Part shown: piece after piece, positions 39,152 to 47,483 of the stretch
Layout: the number at the start of each line of letters is the position of its first letter
Position numbering within the stretch: position 1 is the first letter of the stretch
Assembly: GCF_003611635.1 (NCBI RefSeq)
Contig: NZ_RAVZ01000017.1
Span: forward strand, 1 to 52,032
DNA from: Corallococcus terminator
Lineage (GTDB): Bacteria; Myxococcota; Myxococcia; Myxococcales; Myxococcaceae
Length of the DNA stretch: 52,032 nucleotides
Direction of reading: 5' to 3'
Notes under the pieces: generated by a model
Told to the model about the DNA's origin: nothing
The model's input: the letters and a program-made list of their open reading frames with translations, nothing else
The model's database searches: none
Made by a program: the position numbers and the translations under genes

Positions 39152-41500
39152 ATGCGCAGGCTGTCATCCCCATTGAGCGAGCTGGCTTCGCACTACCCGG
39201 TGGTCGTCGTGGGGTCGGGGTATGGCGGCGGCATCTCCGCCAGTCGCCTGGCTCGCGCGGGGCAGCAGGTGTGCGTGCTGGAGCGCGGTCGGGAGATGCA
39301 CCCCGGCGAGATGCCTCGCACGCCCGCGCAGGCCCTGGCCGAGTTCCAGCTCCACTGCGCGCCGGGGCAGGGCGACCTGGACGTGGGCAGCCCCACGGGC
39401 CTCATCGAGGTGCACCGCAACGGGGATGTGTCCGTCATCAACGGCTGCGGCCTGGGCGGCACGTCGCTCATCAATGCCAACGTGACGATGCGGCCGGATC
39501 CGCGCGTGTTCGAGGATCCGCGCTGGCCCGCCGCCCTGCGTGCGGACGTGCACGGCCTGCTGGAGGACGGCTTCGCGCACGCGGAGCTGATGCTGCGACC
39601 CCTGCCGTACCCGGAGGACCATCCGCCGCTGCAGAAGCTCAAGACGCTGGGCATCTCCGCGGAGAAGCTGGGCGGACGGCTGATGCGGCCGCCCCTGGCC
39701 GTGACGTTCGAGGCGGGCGTCAACGCCGCGGGCGTGCGGCAGCCGGGGTGTTCGCTGTGCGGTGACTGCTCCACCGGCTGCAACACCGGCGCGAAGAACA
39801 CCATCCTCATGAACTACCTGCCGGACGCGCACGCGCACGGCGCCCGCATCTTCACCGAGGTGTCGGTGCGCGCGGTGGTGCCGGACGGCGCGAAGTGGCG
39901 CGTCTACTACCGCCCCCACCACACCGGCCGCGAGCGCTTCGACGCGCCCGACGCGTGGCTCACCGCGGACCGGGTCGTCCTGGCGGCCGGCACCATGGGC
40001 ACGGCGGAGATCCTCCTGCGCTCGCGCGAGCAGGGCCTGTCCGTGTCCTCGAAGCTGGGCCACCGCTTCAGCAGCAACGGCGACGTGCTGGCCTTCGGCT
40101 ACAACCTGGACATGCCCGTCCACGGCGTGGGCCACGGCGAGCAGGACCATGAGACGCGCGACCCGGTGGGCCCGTGCATCACGGGCGCCATCGACCAGCG
40201 CGACACGGAGCGGCTGGACGAGGGGATGATCATCGAGGAGGGCGCCATCCCCGGCGCGCTCGCCTCGTTGATGCCCGCGGCGCTCGCGGGCGCGTCGGCG
40301 ATGGTGGGCGAGGACACCGACGAGGGCATCCTGGACTGGGTCCAGGAGCGCATCCGTCAGGCCGAAAGCCTGGTGCGCGGCCCGGACCACGGCGCGGTGG
40401 AGCACACGCAGACGCTGATGGTGATGTCCCACGACGAGGCGAAGGGTGAGCTGCGGCTGGAGCACGACCGCGTGCGCCTGCACTGGCCGGACGCGGGCCG
40501 GGACCCCCAGTTGATCCGCGTGGAGGAGCGCCTGCGCCGGGCCACCGCCGCGCTGGGCGGGACCTACGTGCGCTATCCGCTCTGGACGGAGGCCTTCGGC
40601 AAGGAGGTGCTCTGCACGCACCCGCTGGGCGGCTGCGTGATGGCCGAGCGCGCCGAGGAAGGCGTCGTGGACCACGAGGGGCGCGTCTTCTCCGGGGCCT
40701 CCGGCCGCGCGGTGCATGAGGGGCTTTACGTGTCCGACGGTTCGGTGATGCCGCGCTCGCTGGGCATCAACCCGCTGCTCACCATCTCCGCGGTCGCCGA
40801 GCGGGCCTGCGCCCTGATGGCCCGGCGCAACGGCTGGACCATCGATTACGCGCCGCTGTCGGAGCGCGACGCCCGCCCGGTGCCCGGGCCCGTGGGCGTG
40901 CGCTTCACGGAGACGATGCACGGCTTCGTGTCCGGCGCGGTGGCCGCCCCGTTCCTGGATGCCGGCAACCCGGAGCGCGATGACGCCACGCCCCTGCGCT
41001 TCGTCCTCACCGTGACGGCGGAGGACCTGGAAGTGACGCTGCGCGACGAGCACCACCCCCTGAAGCTGATGGGCACGGTGACGGCGCCCGTGCTGTCGTC
41101 GCGTCCGCTGGTGGTGACGAAGGGCGAGCTGCGCCTGATGACGCGCGAGCATGCCCGGCCGGGTGGCCAGCGGATGGAGTACCTGCTGAACCTGCTCACC
41201 GAGGCCGGCGAGCGGTACTACCTGGAGGGCTACAAGGACCTCTACGACGATCCCGGCCTGGACCTGTGGAAGGACACCACCACGCTGCTGGTCTCCCTGC
41301 ACAAGGGCGACGGGGCCACGGCGCCGTGCATCGGCCGGGGCTTCCTGCGCCTCACCGCGACGGAGTTCGCCCGGCAGCTCACCACCCTGAAGGTGCTCAA
41401 CGGCCGCGACGAGCTGCACCGGCTGGAGGCGCTGGGCCGCTTCGGAAGCTTCTTCTTCGGCGCCCTCTGGGACACCTACGTCCGCCGCGTGGCTGCCTAG
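39152..41500 (+). CDS. GMC-family (cholesterol-oxidase-like) oxidoreductase with extra C-terminal domain
   Basis: The 782-residue flavoprotein has an FAD-binding Rossmann start (VVVVGSGYGGGISASRLARAG), the GMC motif around NGCGLGGTSLINANVTMRPD and a cysteine cluster CSLCGDCSTGCNTGAKNT. The C-terminal GMC block is THPLGGCVMAERAEEG ... YVSDGSVMPRSLGINPLLTI. This is the cholesterol-oxidase-like branch. After about residue 600 there is an additional ~180-residue beta-rich domain (MHGFVSGAVAAPFLDAGNPE ... GFLRLTATEFARQLT). The likely reaction is oxidation of sterol or other alcohols; the substrate is not determined. AGGAG precedes ATG 39152. Confidence 0.9.
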   Translation: MRRLSSPLSELASHYPVVVVGSGYGGGISASRLARAGQQVCVLERGREMHPGEMPRTPAQALAEFQLHCAPGQGDLDVGSPTGLIEVHRNGDVSVINGCGLGGTSLINANVTMRPDPRVFEDPRWPAALRADVHGLLEDGFAHAELMLRPLPYPEDHPPLQKLKTLGISAEKLGGRLMRPPLAVTFEAGVNAAGVRQPGCSLCGDCSTGCNTGAKNTILMNYLPDAHAHGARIFTEVSVRAVVPDGAKWRVYYRPHHTGRERFDAPDAWLTADRVVLAAGTMGTAEILLRSREQGLSVSSKLGHRFSSNGDVLAFGYNLDMPVHGVGHGEQDHETRDPVGPCITGAIDQRDTERLDEGMIIEEGAIPGALASLMPAALAGASAMVGEDTDEGILDWVQERIRQAESLVRGPDHGAVEHTQTLMVMSHDEAKGELRLEHDRVRLHWPDAGRDPQLIRVEERLRRATAALGGTYVRYPLWTEAFGKEVLCTHPLGGCVMAERAEEGVVDHEGRVFSGASGRAVHEGLYVSDGSVMPRSLGINPLLTISAVAERACALMARRNGWTIDYAPLSERDARPVPGPVGVRFTETMHGFVSGAVAAPFLDAGNPERDDATPLRFVLTVTAEDLEVTLRDEHHPLKLMGTVTAPVLSSRPLVVTKGELRLMTREHARPGGQRMEYLLNLLTEAGERYYLEGYKDLYDDPGLDLWKDTTTLLVSLHKGDGATAPCIGRGFLRLTATEFARQLTTLKVLNGRDELHRLEALGRFGSFFFGALWDTYVRRVAA

Positions 41501-41601
41501 CAGCCGGGCGGGCGGCGCAAGGTCCACCAGGCCGCGATGACGTGCCCTCCGGGGTGGGCATGGGCACCCTGTTTCCCACCGGGACCGACAGGGAGGACCC
41601 C

Positions 41602-42117
41602 ATGGCTGAAGACCGTGACCCGCAGCGCCGCTCGGGTGCACCCCAGGATGACGAGCGTGCGGAGGAGCACCGCGAGCCGTCCATCGAGGAGCGGCGTGCG
41701 CGGCGCAGTGCCATGCGCGCAAGTCAGACCTATGCGCGCTTCATCGACCACCTGTGCGAACGGGGAGGCATGTCGCCCGCCGTCGCCCAGCAGGCGGCCG
41801 TCTCCGTCCTCTGCGGGCTGGAGCAACGGCTGCACGCGGAGGAATCCCACGACCTGGAGGCGCAGCTTCCCCGCAAGCTCACGGAGCTGCTGCACCGGTG
41901 CGAGCGCCACGACGCCGAGGTCCGTCCGGAGAAGTTCGGGCGCGATGAGCTGCTCAGGCAGGTAGGGGATGACCTCGCCCTGCACCCGGACGCGGTGGAG
42001 CCGGTGGTGCGCGCGGTGATGGACTCCGTCCGCCATCTGATCAGCGAAGGCGAGGCCGAGGACGTGAGCGCGCACCTGCCGCAGGACATCCGCCACCTGT
42101 GGCTGCCGACGATGTGA
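41602..42117 (+). CDS. DUF2267-family protein
   Basis: The 171-residue protein has a charged, disordered N-terminus (EDRDPQRRSGAPQDDERAEE) followed by a helical DUF2267 domain (YARFIDHLCERGGMSPAVAQ, VLCGLEQRLHAEESHDLEAQ, LPRKLTELLHRC). The function of the family is unknown. The start has GGGAGGACCCC upstream. A hairpin at 42124-42150 follows the stop. Confidence 0.85.
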   Translation: MAEDRDPQRRSGAPQDDERAEEHREPSIEERRARRSAMRASQTYARFIDHLCERGGMSPAVAQQAAVSVLCGLEQRLHAEESHDLEAQLPRKLTELLHRCERHDAEVRPEKFGRDELLRQVGDDLALHPDAVEPVVRAVMDSVRHLISEGEAEDVSAHLPQDIRHLWLPTM

Positions 42118-42123
42118 CGCGGG

Positions 42124-42150
42124 GCCCGCCCGACGGTGTGTCGGGTGGGC
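42124..42150 (+). terminator. hairpin terminator after DUF2267 gene
   Basis: GCCCGCCCGAC and GTCGGGTGGGC form an 11-bp stem (one G-T pair) with a GGTGT loop, 7 bp after the stop codon. Confidence 0.7.
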
Positions 42151-42246
42151 TCCATCCCCGGGCCCTTTCGCACGCGCGCGAAACGTGGCGCGTGTCAGGG
42201 GCAGCGAGGTGCCCTAAGGTCTCCGGCGCACCCTGCCGGAGAACGC

Positions 42247-42504
42247 ATGGCCCTCGACGATGACTTCAGCGCCGCCCAGACGCGGGTGAAGACGCTGACC
42301 AAGGCTCCTTCGAACGACACGCTGCTGGAGCTGTACTCCCTCTACAAGCAGGGCACCGACGGGGATGTGCAGGGCAAGCGCCCTGGCATGCTCGATATCA
42401 AGGGCCGTGCGAAGTACGACGCCTGGGAGAAGCGCAAGGGCCTGGCGAAGGACGCCGCGAAGCAGCAGTACGTGGCGCTCGTGGAAAAGCTGCTGAAGAA
42501 GTAG
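42247..42504 (+). CDS. acyl-CoA-binding protein
   Basis: The 85-residue protein is a canonical ACBP: FSAAQTRVKTL, then LLELYSLYKQGTDGDVQGKR and PGMLDIKGRAKYDAWEKRKG, with the conserved Tyr/Lys residues that bind the CoA adenine and phosphate. ACBPs buffer long-chain acyl-CoA in the cytoplasm. They are frequent in eukaryotes but patchy in bacteria; myxobacteria are among the holders. It sits 9 bp upstream of a metallophosphoesterase gene and likely shares its transcript. Confidence 0.95.
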   Translation: MALDDDFSAAQTRVKTLTKAPSNDTLLELYSLYKQGTDGDVQGKRPGMLDIKGRAKYDAWEKRKGLAKDAAKQQYVALVEKLLKK

Positions 42505-42513
42505 ACGCCGCCC

Positions 42514-43671
42514 ATGCCCCGCTGGCTCAGCCTCGCGCTGTTCCTCGTGCCGGTCATCTCGCTGCTCGCGGTGGCCCACGTCTATCTGTACCGCCGCCTC
42601 GTGCGGGATGTGACCGCGCGCAAGGGACTGCGCCGCGCCGGGCTCGTGCTCTTCGCCGGAGGCTTCGTGGGCTCCGTGGGGGCCCGCATCCTGGGGGCGA
42701 TGCTCTCCTCGGAAGTGGCCCGCGCGGTGGGCATCGTGCTGCTCTTGTGGATGGGGCTGGTGCTCTACCTGCTCATGTTCACGCTGATGCTGGACGTCGG
42801 CGGGCGGATTGTCGCGCGCGTGCGCAAGGCGCCGGAGCCTGCGTCGCCGGAGCGCCGGGCGTTCCTGGCGGCGGGCGCCACCGTGGCCGGCGCGACGGTG
42901 AGCACCTACGGTGCCTGGAGGGCCTTCCACCCTCCGGACGTGCGCGACATCCAGGTGCGACTGCCCCGGCTGCCCAAGGCGCTGGAGGGCTTCACGCTGG
43001 TGCAGCTCACGGACATCCACATTGGCGGGGTGGTGCAGCGCCGCTTCGTGGATGAGCTGGTGGCGCGCACCAACGCGCTCAAGCCGGACCTCATCGCGGT
43101 GACGGGGGACCTGGTGGACGGCACGGTGGCGGAGCTGGGGCGCTACGCCGCGGGCTTCGGCGCGCTCAAGGCCCGGCACGGCGCGTTCTTCATCACCGGC
43201 AACCACGACTACTATTCGGGCGCGGATGCGTGGGTGGCGTTCGTCCAGGGCCTGGGCATCACCGTGCTGCGCAACCGCTCCGTGTCCATTGGCGACGCGG
43301 GCGCGTCCTTCGACCTGCTGGGCGTGGATGACTGGAGCGCGGTGAAGCTGGGCGAACCCGGTTACGACCTGGACGCGGCGATGCGCGGGCTGCGTCCGGA
43401 CCGCGCGTCGGTGCTGCTGGCGCACCAGCCCTCCAACTTCCAGGAGGTCGCCCGCCGCGACATCGGTTTGCAGGTTTCAGGGCACACGCACGGCGGACAG
43501 ATGTTCCCGGGCAACGTGCTGGGACACCTCGTCTGGGGCGAGCAGAACGCGGGCCTGAGCCAGATGGGCAACTCCCACCTCTACGTCAGCCGGGGCTGCG
43601 GCTTCGTGGGCCCGCCCATGCGCGTCGGCGCGCCGCCGGAGATTGCCCGCATCATCCTGCTGCCGGGCTGA
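42514..43671 (+). CDS. membrane-anchored metallophosphoesterase (YkuE/YaeI-like)
   Basis: The 385-residue protein has three hydrophobic membrane segments in the first ~100 residues, a linker (PERRAFLAAGATVAGATV) and a calcineurin-like phosphoesterase domain. All metal-binding motifs are present: LTDIHIGG, VTGDLVDG, GNHDYY, LLAHQP and SGHTHGGQMFPGN. Relatives hydrolyse lipid A precursors or other phosphate esters at the membrane (YaeI/LpxG-type); the exact substrate is not clear. The stop overlaps the convergent JAMM gene by 20 bp. Confidence 0.9.
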   Translation: MPRWLSLALFLVPVISLLAVAHVYLYRRLVRDVTARKGLRRAGLVLFAGGFVGSVGARILGAMLSSEVARAVGIVLLLWMGLVLYLLMFTLMLDVGGRIVARVRKAPEPASPERRAFLAAGATVAGATVSTYGAWRAFHPPDVRDIQVRLPRLPKALEGFTLVQLTDIHIGGVVQRRFVDELVARTNALKPDLIAVTGDLVDGTVAELGRYAAGFGALKARHGAFFITGNHDYYSGADAWVAFVQGLGITVLRNRSVSIGDAGASFDLLGVDDWSAVKLGEPGYDLDAAMRGLRPDRASVLLAHQPSNFQEVARRDIGLQVSGHTHGGQMFPGNVLGHLVWGEQNAGLSQMGNSHLYVSRGCGFVGPPMRVGAPPEIARIILLPG

Positions 43672-44035
43672 GCCGGGGCCGGCCGTACAGCAGCCCCGAA
43701 GCGATGCGGAGCGGCGCGGCCCACGGGGGTTCGTTTCGCACGGGCACGTCCTCGCCACCGACGCGGGCCACCATTCCGTCGGGGGCCACCACCGAGAAGC
43801 GCAGCGGCCGGCCCAGCGCCGCTTGCAACGCGGCCATCGTCGTCTCGTCCTCCGACGAGAAGCCGAGCGGCCCTTCGGGGTGGCTGTGGGTCACCTCCAC
43901 CAGCGTGTCCCGCAGGCTCCAGATGGCCTCCCACCGTGCCCGGGAGTCCGGCAGCGCCACGGGGTCGTCGAACGAGTCACCCCACAGCACTTCGTCCCCG
44001 GGCCCGATGAGCAGGCACACTTCACGCGTCGACAT
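43652..44035 (-). CDS. JAB/MPN-domain (JAMM) metalloprotease
   Basis: The 127-residue protein has a full JAMM motif: H50-x-H52 (VEVTHSHPEG), then S60 and D63 (FSSEDETT) in the exact H-x-H-x7-S-x2-D spacing, with an early Glu (STREVCLLIG). It is followed by RFSVVAPDGMVA, a common MPN strand. JAMM enzymes cut isopeptide or peptide bonds after ubiquitin-like tails in eukaryotes, and in bacteria they process ubiquitin-like or sulfur-carrier proteins. It is the last gene of the Ro-like operon, starting 48 bp after the coiled-coil gene. A ThiF/E1-like gene lies 6 kb away on the same strand. Confidence 0.88.
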   Translation of the reverse strand: MSTREVCLLIGPGDEVLWGDSFDDPVALPDSRARWEAIWSLRDTLVEVTHSHPEGPLGFSSEDETTMAALQAALGRPLRFSVVAPDGMVARVGGEDVPVRNEPPWAAPLRIASGLLYGRPRLSPAAG

Positions 44036-44083
44036 GGGCCCTCGCTTTTCCGTGGCCTTCCCGGATGCGGGAGGCGTGTGTGT

Positions 44084-45175
44084 TCAGACATGCCGGGTGA
44101 TGACCAGCGCGTCCGTGTCGATGGCTTCCTTCAGCACGGACGGCAGGCTCTCCAACGTCACGCGCGCGTCCGCGCCCGCGAGGCACACGCCCGCGTCGCG
44201 CACCCGCAGCGTCGCCATCTCCACCACCGTGACGAAGCGCTCGCCCATGAAGCTGTAGACCACTTCCATGAGGCCCTCGCCCAAACGACGGTGGTCGAGC
44301 ATCCGAGCACCGGCCTTGTTCAACGCGCGTTCCGCCCACTCACCGGATGCCGCCTCCGCGCGACGACGCGCGCCGGGCGAAAGGCCGGCCCCGTTCCACG
44401 GCTCCCGCGACCCGCCTGTCGCTCGCGCGGACGTATCACCGCGAACTGCGTGGGCCATCGCACGGGTCTCCGCGTCCCGGCGGATCTCCTCCAGGGTTCG
44501 CTCGCGCTCCGTCCGCGCGGACTCCAGCGCTTGGGCCTCCGCGTCCCAGCGGGCCTGTTGGTCCACCTGAATGCGCAGGAAACGGGCGCGCTCTTCCGCC
44601 AGCCGCCGCAGACACGCCTCCGCCTCCGTGCGTCCACCCCGGGCCACGTCGAGCACACGCGCGCGCGCCTCCACCGGTGCGAAGGGGATGCTCGTGCCGC
44701 GCGACGCGGCTTCCAACACCGCGAAGCCGAACGCCGCGCGCAGGGACGCGCCCACGCCGCGCGCATCCCCCAGCGGACGGTCCTCTTCCAGCGCATGTCG
44801 CGCCAGCTCCTCTGCTTCGCCTTCGAACTCCACGCCTTCGAAGACGAGCGTGCCGTCATGCCAGCGGCGCGCCGTCACCGGCGACAGGCGCTGGGGCTGC
44901 TCCTCCGGCATCAACGCCAGAAGCTCCGCCACCGCGCCCTCGCGCACCAGTCGGGTGCCCCACAGGTGGCCCCGCACGCGCGGCCGGGCCTCCAGCCCTT
45001 CGGCGGAGGCCGGCTCGCGCGCGGTGGCCTGACGGCCCCTCACCTCGAAGCGCCACCAGCCCGGTTCCACGGGCGAGGTGACGTGCAGGCGGCGTGAAGG
45101 CGCGTCCACGGTCCCGCCGCCGAAATACGGCAGCACCGCCGACTCCACCTTCCCGAGCAGCTTCCGGTAGTCCAC
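44084..45175 (-). CDS. coiled-coil protein of the Ro-like operon, function unknown
   Basis: The 363-residue protein has three parts. Residues 1-175 are a mixed domain beginning LHVTSPVEPGWWRFEVRGRQ. Residues about 185-250 are a charged coiled coil (EERARFLRIQVDQQARWDAE ... RTERERTLEEIRRDAETR). The C-terminal ~90 residues are GEGLMEVVYSFMGERFVTVV ... DAGVCLAGADARVTLESLPS. The final V-C-L followed by L-x-S-L-P-S-V-L loosely recalls the catalytic-cysteine strand of E2 enzymes, but the required upstream YP/HPN features are not visible. No signal or membrane segment. It starts 16 bp after the Ro-like gene, so it is co-transcribed. Confidence 0.75.
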   Translation of the reverse strand: MDYRKLLGKVESAVLPYFGGGTVDAPSRRLHVTSPVEPGWWRFEVRGRQATAREPASAEGLEARPRVRGHLWGTRLVREGAVAELLALMPEEQPQRLSPVTARRWHDGTLVFEGVEFEGEAEELARHALEEDRPLGDARGVGASLRAAFGFAVLEAASRGTSIPFAPVEARARVLDVARGGRTEAEACLRRLAEERARFLRIQVDQQARWDAEAQALESARTERERTLEEIRRDAETRAMAHAVRGDTSARATGGSREPWNGAGLSPGARRRAEAASGEWAERALNKAGARMLDHRRLGEGLMEVVYSFMGERFVTVVEMATLRVRDAGVCLAGADARVTLESLPSVLKEAIDTDALVITRHV

Positions 45176-45191
45176 GCCCCTGCCTCCTTCT

Positions 45192-46952
45192 TCACGCCAC
45201 CTTCAGCAGGGGCGTGCTCATCACCCGGTCCACCCAGCCGGACTGGCGGGCTCCCGCCATGCGCGGCGCGTCCATCAACGTCTGGAGCACCCGCGGCACC
45301 TGGTAGGGGTCCGCGAACTGCCCCACGCTCACCTCGCTGAAGGGCACGCCCAACTGCGCCGCGCCCGTCCGCACCGTGTTGCCTCGCGCACCCGCCACGC
45401 TCACCAGCATCGCCATCGCCGCCACGGTGTAGCCGCACCCGTGGAAGGCCTTGGCGAACTGGTCGCCCGCCTCGCCCGCCTCGTCACCCACCACCATCAC
45501 CACCAGCTTCGCCTCCGCCGGGATGCGCACGCCCGCGCGGTGGAGCGCGTGCACCGCCGCTCCATGCACCGTGCCGCCCGACGCCTTCATGTCGGCCAGC
45601 ATGTGCTGCACCGCCGTGCGGTTGGCCGCCTTGGGCTTGAGCACCGTGCCCATGGTGTCGAACGCCGCAACGTGCAGCTTGTCCATCGGGAAGCCCGCGA
45701 GGATGCGCGACAGCGCCTCCTTCGACTGCTCGATGGCACCCTCCATCGACCCCGACTTGTCGATGAGGAACATCACCCGCACGTCCATGTCCGCCGTCGC
45801 CTGCGCCACCGCCTGTCGCGCGGCGTTGTCGCTCGCCTCCTCCAGCTTGCGGCGCAGCCCCTCGCCCCGGACGTTCTTCGCGATGTTCAGCGAACGCTGA
45901 TCCGTGGCGCGTGACACCGCCCGCTCCCAGCGCGCCTTCACGCTCGGCTCCTCCAGCAGGCCCAGCTCCTCCAGCGTGGGCGTCATCAGCCGCAGGTCGC
46001 GGTCCGACAGCGACGGCAACAGCGTCGCCAGGATGGCGGGCGTGAGCCCCACGTCCTTCGGCAGGCGGCCCACGACCTCCTTGTAGGAGAGGCGCTCCAG
46101 CTCAATCCACTCGCAGATCTCCGCCTCGCTGAGCCCGTCGAAGCGCTCGCGCTTCACCAGCGTGAGCCCCTGGAGGCCCACGTCGCGGTGCCCCGCGTCC
46201 GCCTGCTTCTGCTTCCAGCCGAGCACCTCGAAGAAGCCCTGCGACATGGGCTTGTAGCCGGCCTTGCGCGCCAGCTTCTTCAGCGTCTCCTTGTAGCCCG
46301 CCTTCACCAGGCCCTGGAGCATGGGCAGGTTCGCCTCGCGCGCGGCCAGCCACTTCCGCGCCACGTTCTTCCAGCGGCCCATGGGCGGCTTGTGCGACGC
46401 GGGGTCTCCGAAGCCCGCCTCACGGTTGAGGCGCGCGATTTCGGGCACCTCCAGGAGCTCCGCCACGCGCAGCACCGCCTTGGGCGTGAGCATGCGCGTG
46501 GAGCGGCGCACGTAGTGCAGCACCATGGCCTCGCCGATGGCGCGGAAGTCGTCGTCGTGGAACGCCACGGCACCCTGGCCGTCGCGCACGGGCAGGCCCG
46601 CGTGACCCTGCACCAGCATCAGCGCGCAGGTGGCCACCTTCAGGTCGCGCCAGTCCGTCTGCGTCAGCGCGTACGACGCGAAGTGCGCCATCAGGGTGGG
46701 GTTCAGGCGGTACAGCTCCAGGAGCTGGCCGTACAGCTTCACCGCCGCGGGCACGAACAGGCCCGGCGCCACCTTGGGCCAACGCGCGCGCGCCTGGGGA
46801 TGCGCGTGCGCCGCCGCCTCCCAGGTGCCGGACACGTTCAGGCCGGGGCGGTGGTGCCACAGGTGCGCGGAGCCGCCGAGCACCACGTCGAGCAGTCGCT
46901 CGGCGGGTCCCCGCTGCGTCTCCGGAAGGGTCGTCTGGGTGCGCGTCGTCAT
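45192..46952 (-). CDS. Ro60-like protein (TROVE-type helical region plus VWA domain)
   Basis: The 586-residue protein has an N-terminal ~370-residue helical repeat region and a C-terminal von Willebrand A domain with an intact MIDAS (DKSGSM at about residue 398; later SGGTVHGAAV and VVMVVGDEAGE). Blocks match the human Ro60 order: GRWKNVARKWLAAREANLPM then ETLKKLARKAGYKP (Ro: GRALRKAIADWYNEKGG ... KDLLRLSHLKP), and ICEWIELERLSYKEVVGRLP then AILATLLPSL (Ro: VIHLIEEHRLVREHLL ... ALLQEMPLTALL). Ro proteins are ring-shaped RNA-quality-control factors that bind Y RNAs. ATG 46952 has GGGGGA upstream. A candidate Y RNA lies 150 bp upstream on the same strand. Confidence 0.78.
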   Translation of the reverse strand: MTTRTQTTLPETQRGPAERLLDVVLGGSAHLWHHRPGLNVSGTWEAAAHAHPQARARWPKVAPGLFVPAAVKLYGQLLELYRLNPTLMAHFASYALTQTDWRDLKVATCALMLVQGHAGLPVRDGQGAVAFHDDDFRAIGEAMVLHYVRRSTRMLTPKAVLRVAELLEVPEIARLNREAGFGDPASHKPPMGRWKNVARKWLAAREANLPMLQGLVKAGYKETLKKLARKAGYKPMSQGFFEVLGWKQKQADAGHRDVGLQGLTLVKRERFDGLSEAEICEWIELERLSYKEVVGRLPKDVGLTPAILATLLPSLSDRDLRLMTPTLEELGLLEEPSVKARWERAVSRATDQRSLNIAKNVRGEGLRRKLEEASDNAARQAVAQATADMDVRVMFLIDKSGSMEGAIEQSKEALSRILAGFPMDKLHVAAFDTMGTVLKPKAANRTAVQHMLADMKASGGTVHGAAVHALHRAGVRIPAEAKLVVMVVGDEAGEAGDQFAKAFHGCGYTVAAMAMLVSVAGARGNTVRTGAAQLGVPFSEVSVGQFADPYQVPRVLQTLMDAPRMAGARQSGWVDRVMSTPLLKVA

Positions 46953-47483
46953 GGCAGTCCCCCTTTCGGGACGTCGGGAACAAAAAGGCAGAGGCATGCC
47001 CGGGAAGGGCAGCCAGGGTTGGAAGGGAAGGGTGAGCGCCCGAGTGAGGAAGCCGGAAGGCTGAATTAACAGTTCAGTGTCGGACCGCCGACGGGCCCCC
47101 CGCCCTTTCGAGCGAGGGGATGGAGTCGAACCATGGCTTGTGGGGCCTCTTCGGCCGGGCGCTCGAAAGCGATGCGCCCCTGGACGCCCCCTTGTCCGGA
47201 TTCCTGACGGGGGATTTCCCAGGCTTTTCCGCTGCTTCCCTGGCCTCATTAAAGGGCGAAGGGGGCCCGTGCTTTTTCTCGAAAAGGGGCGTCAGGAAGC
47301 CCCAGCGGGTCGCGTCGAGGCATTCCAGGTGCTCCCGACTGTCCGGTGGTTCCGGCACGCGGGCGCCCACGACTTCATGGGAGGCTGTCCGCGGATGCCA
47401 ACGTGGTACCTTGCCGCGCCACATCCCCGCAACCCAACCTCCCGGGATGACGCCCGTCCCGGGACAGCCTCCAGGGCCTTCCG
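46953..47483. other. intergenic region containing a structured RNA
   Basis: The 531-bp gap separates the minus-strand Ro-like operon and a plus-strand sigma factor gene. Apart from the candidate Y RNA (47105-47169), open frames across it have no homology. A run near 47264-47290 (gtgctttttctcgaaaagg) is locally AT-rich and may belong to the promoter of the RNA. Confidence 0.5.
47105..47169 (-). ncRNA. candidate bacterial Y RNA (tRNA-mimic type)
   Basis: On the minus strand the 65-nt sequence is closed by a perfect 10-bp stem, CTTTCGAGCG with CGCTCGAAAG. Inside are two arms: GGCC(GAAGA)GGCC, and ATGG(TTCGACT)CCAT, whose loop is an exact tRNA T-loop. Bacterial YrlA RNAs pair their 5' and 3' ends into a Ro-binding stem and carry a tRNA-like module with a T-arm. 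The location just upstream of a Ro-like gene, on the same strand, is the usual one. The true ends may extend beyond the stem. No anticodon-type or D-arm is clear, so the tRNA mimicry would be partial. Confidence 0.5.

Noticed and set aside
47105-47169. A normal tRNA gene suggested by the T-loop TTCGACT
   Set aside because: No 7-bp acceptor stem, D-arm or anticodon arm with a 7-nt loop can be built. The outer 10-bp stem fits a Y-type RNA better.
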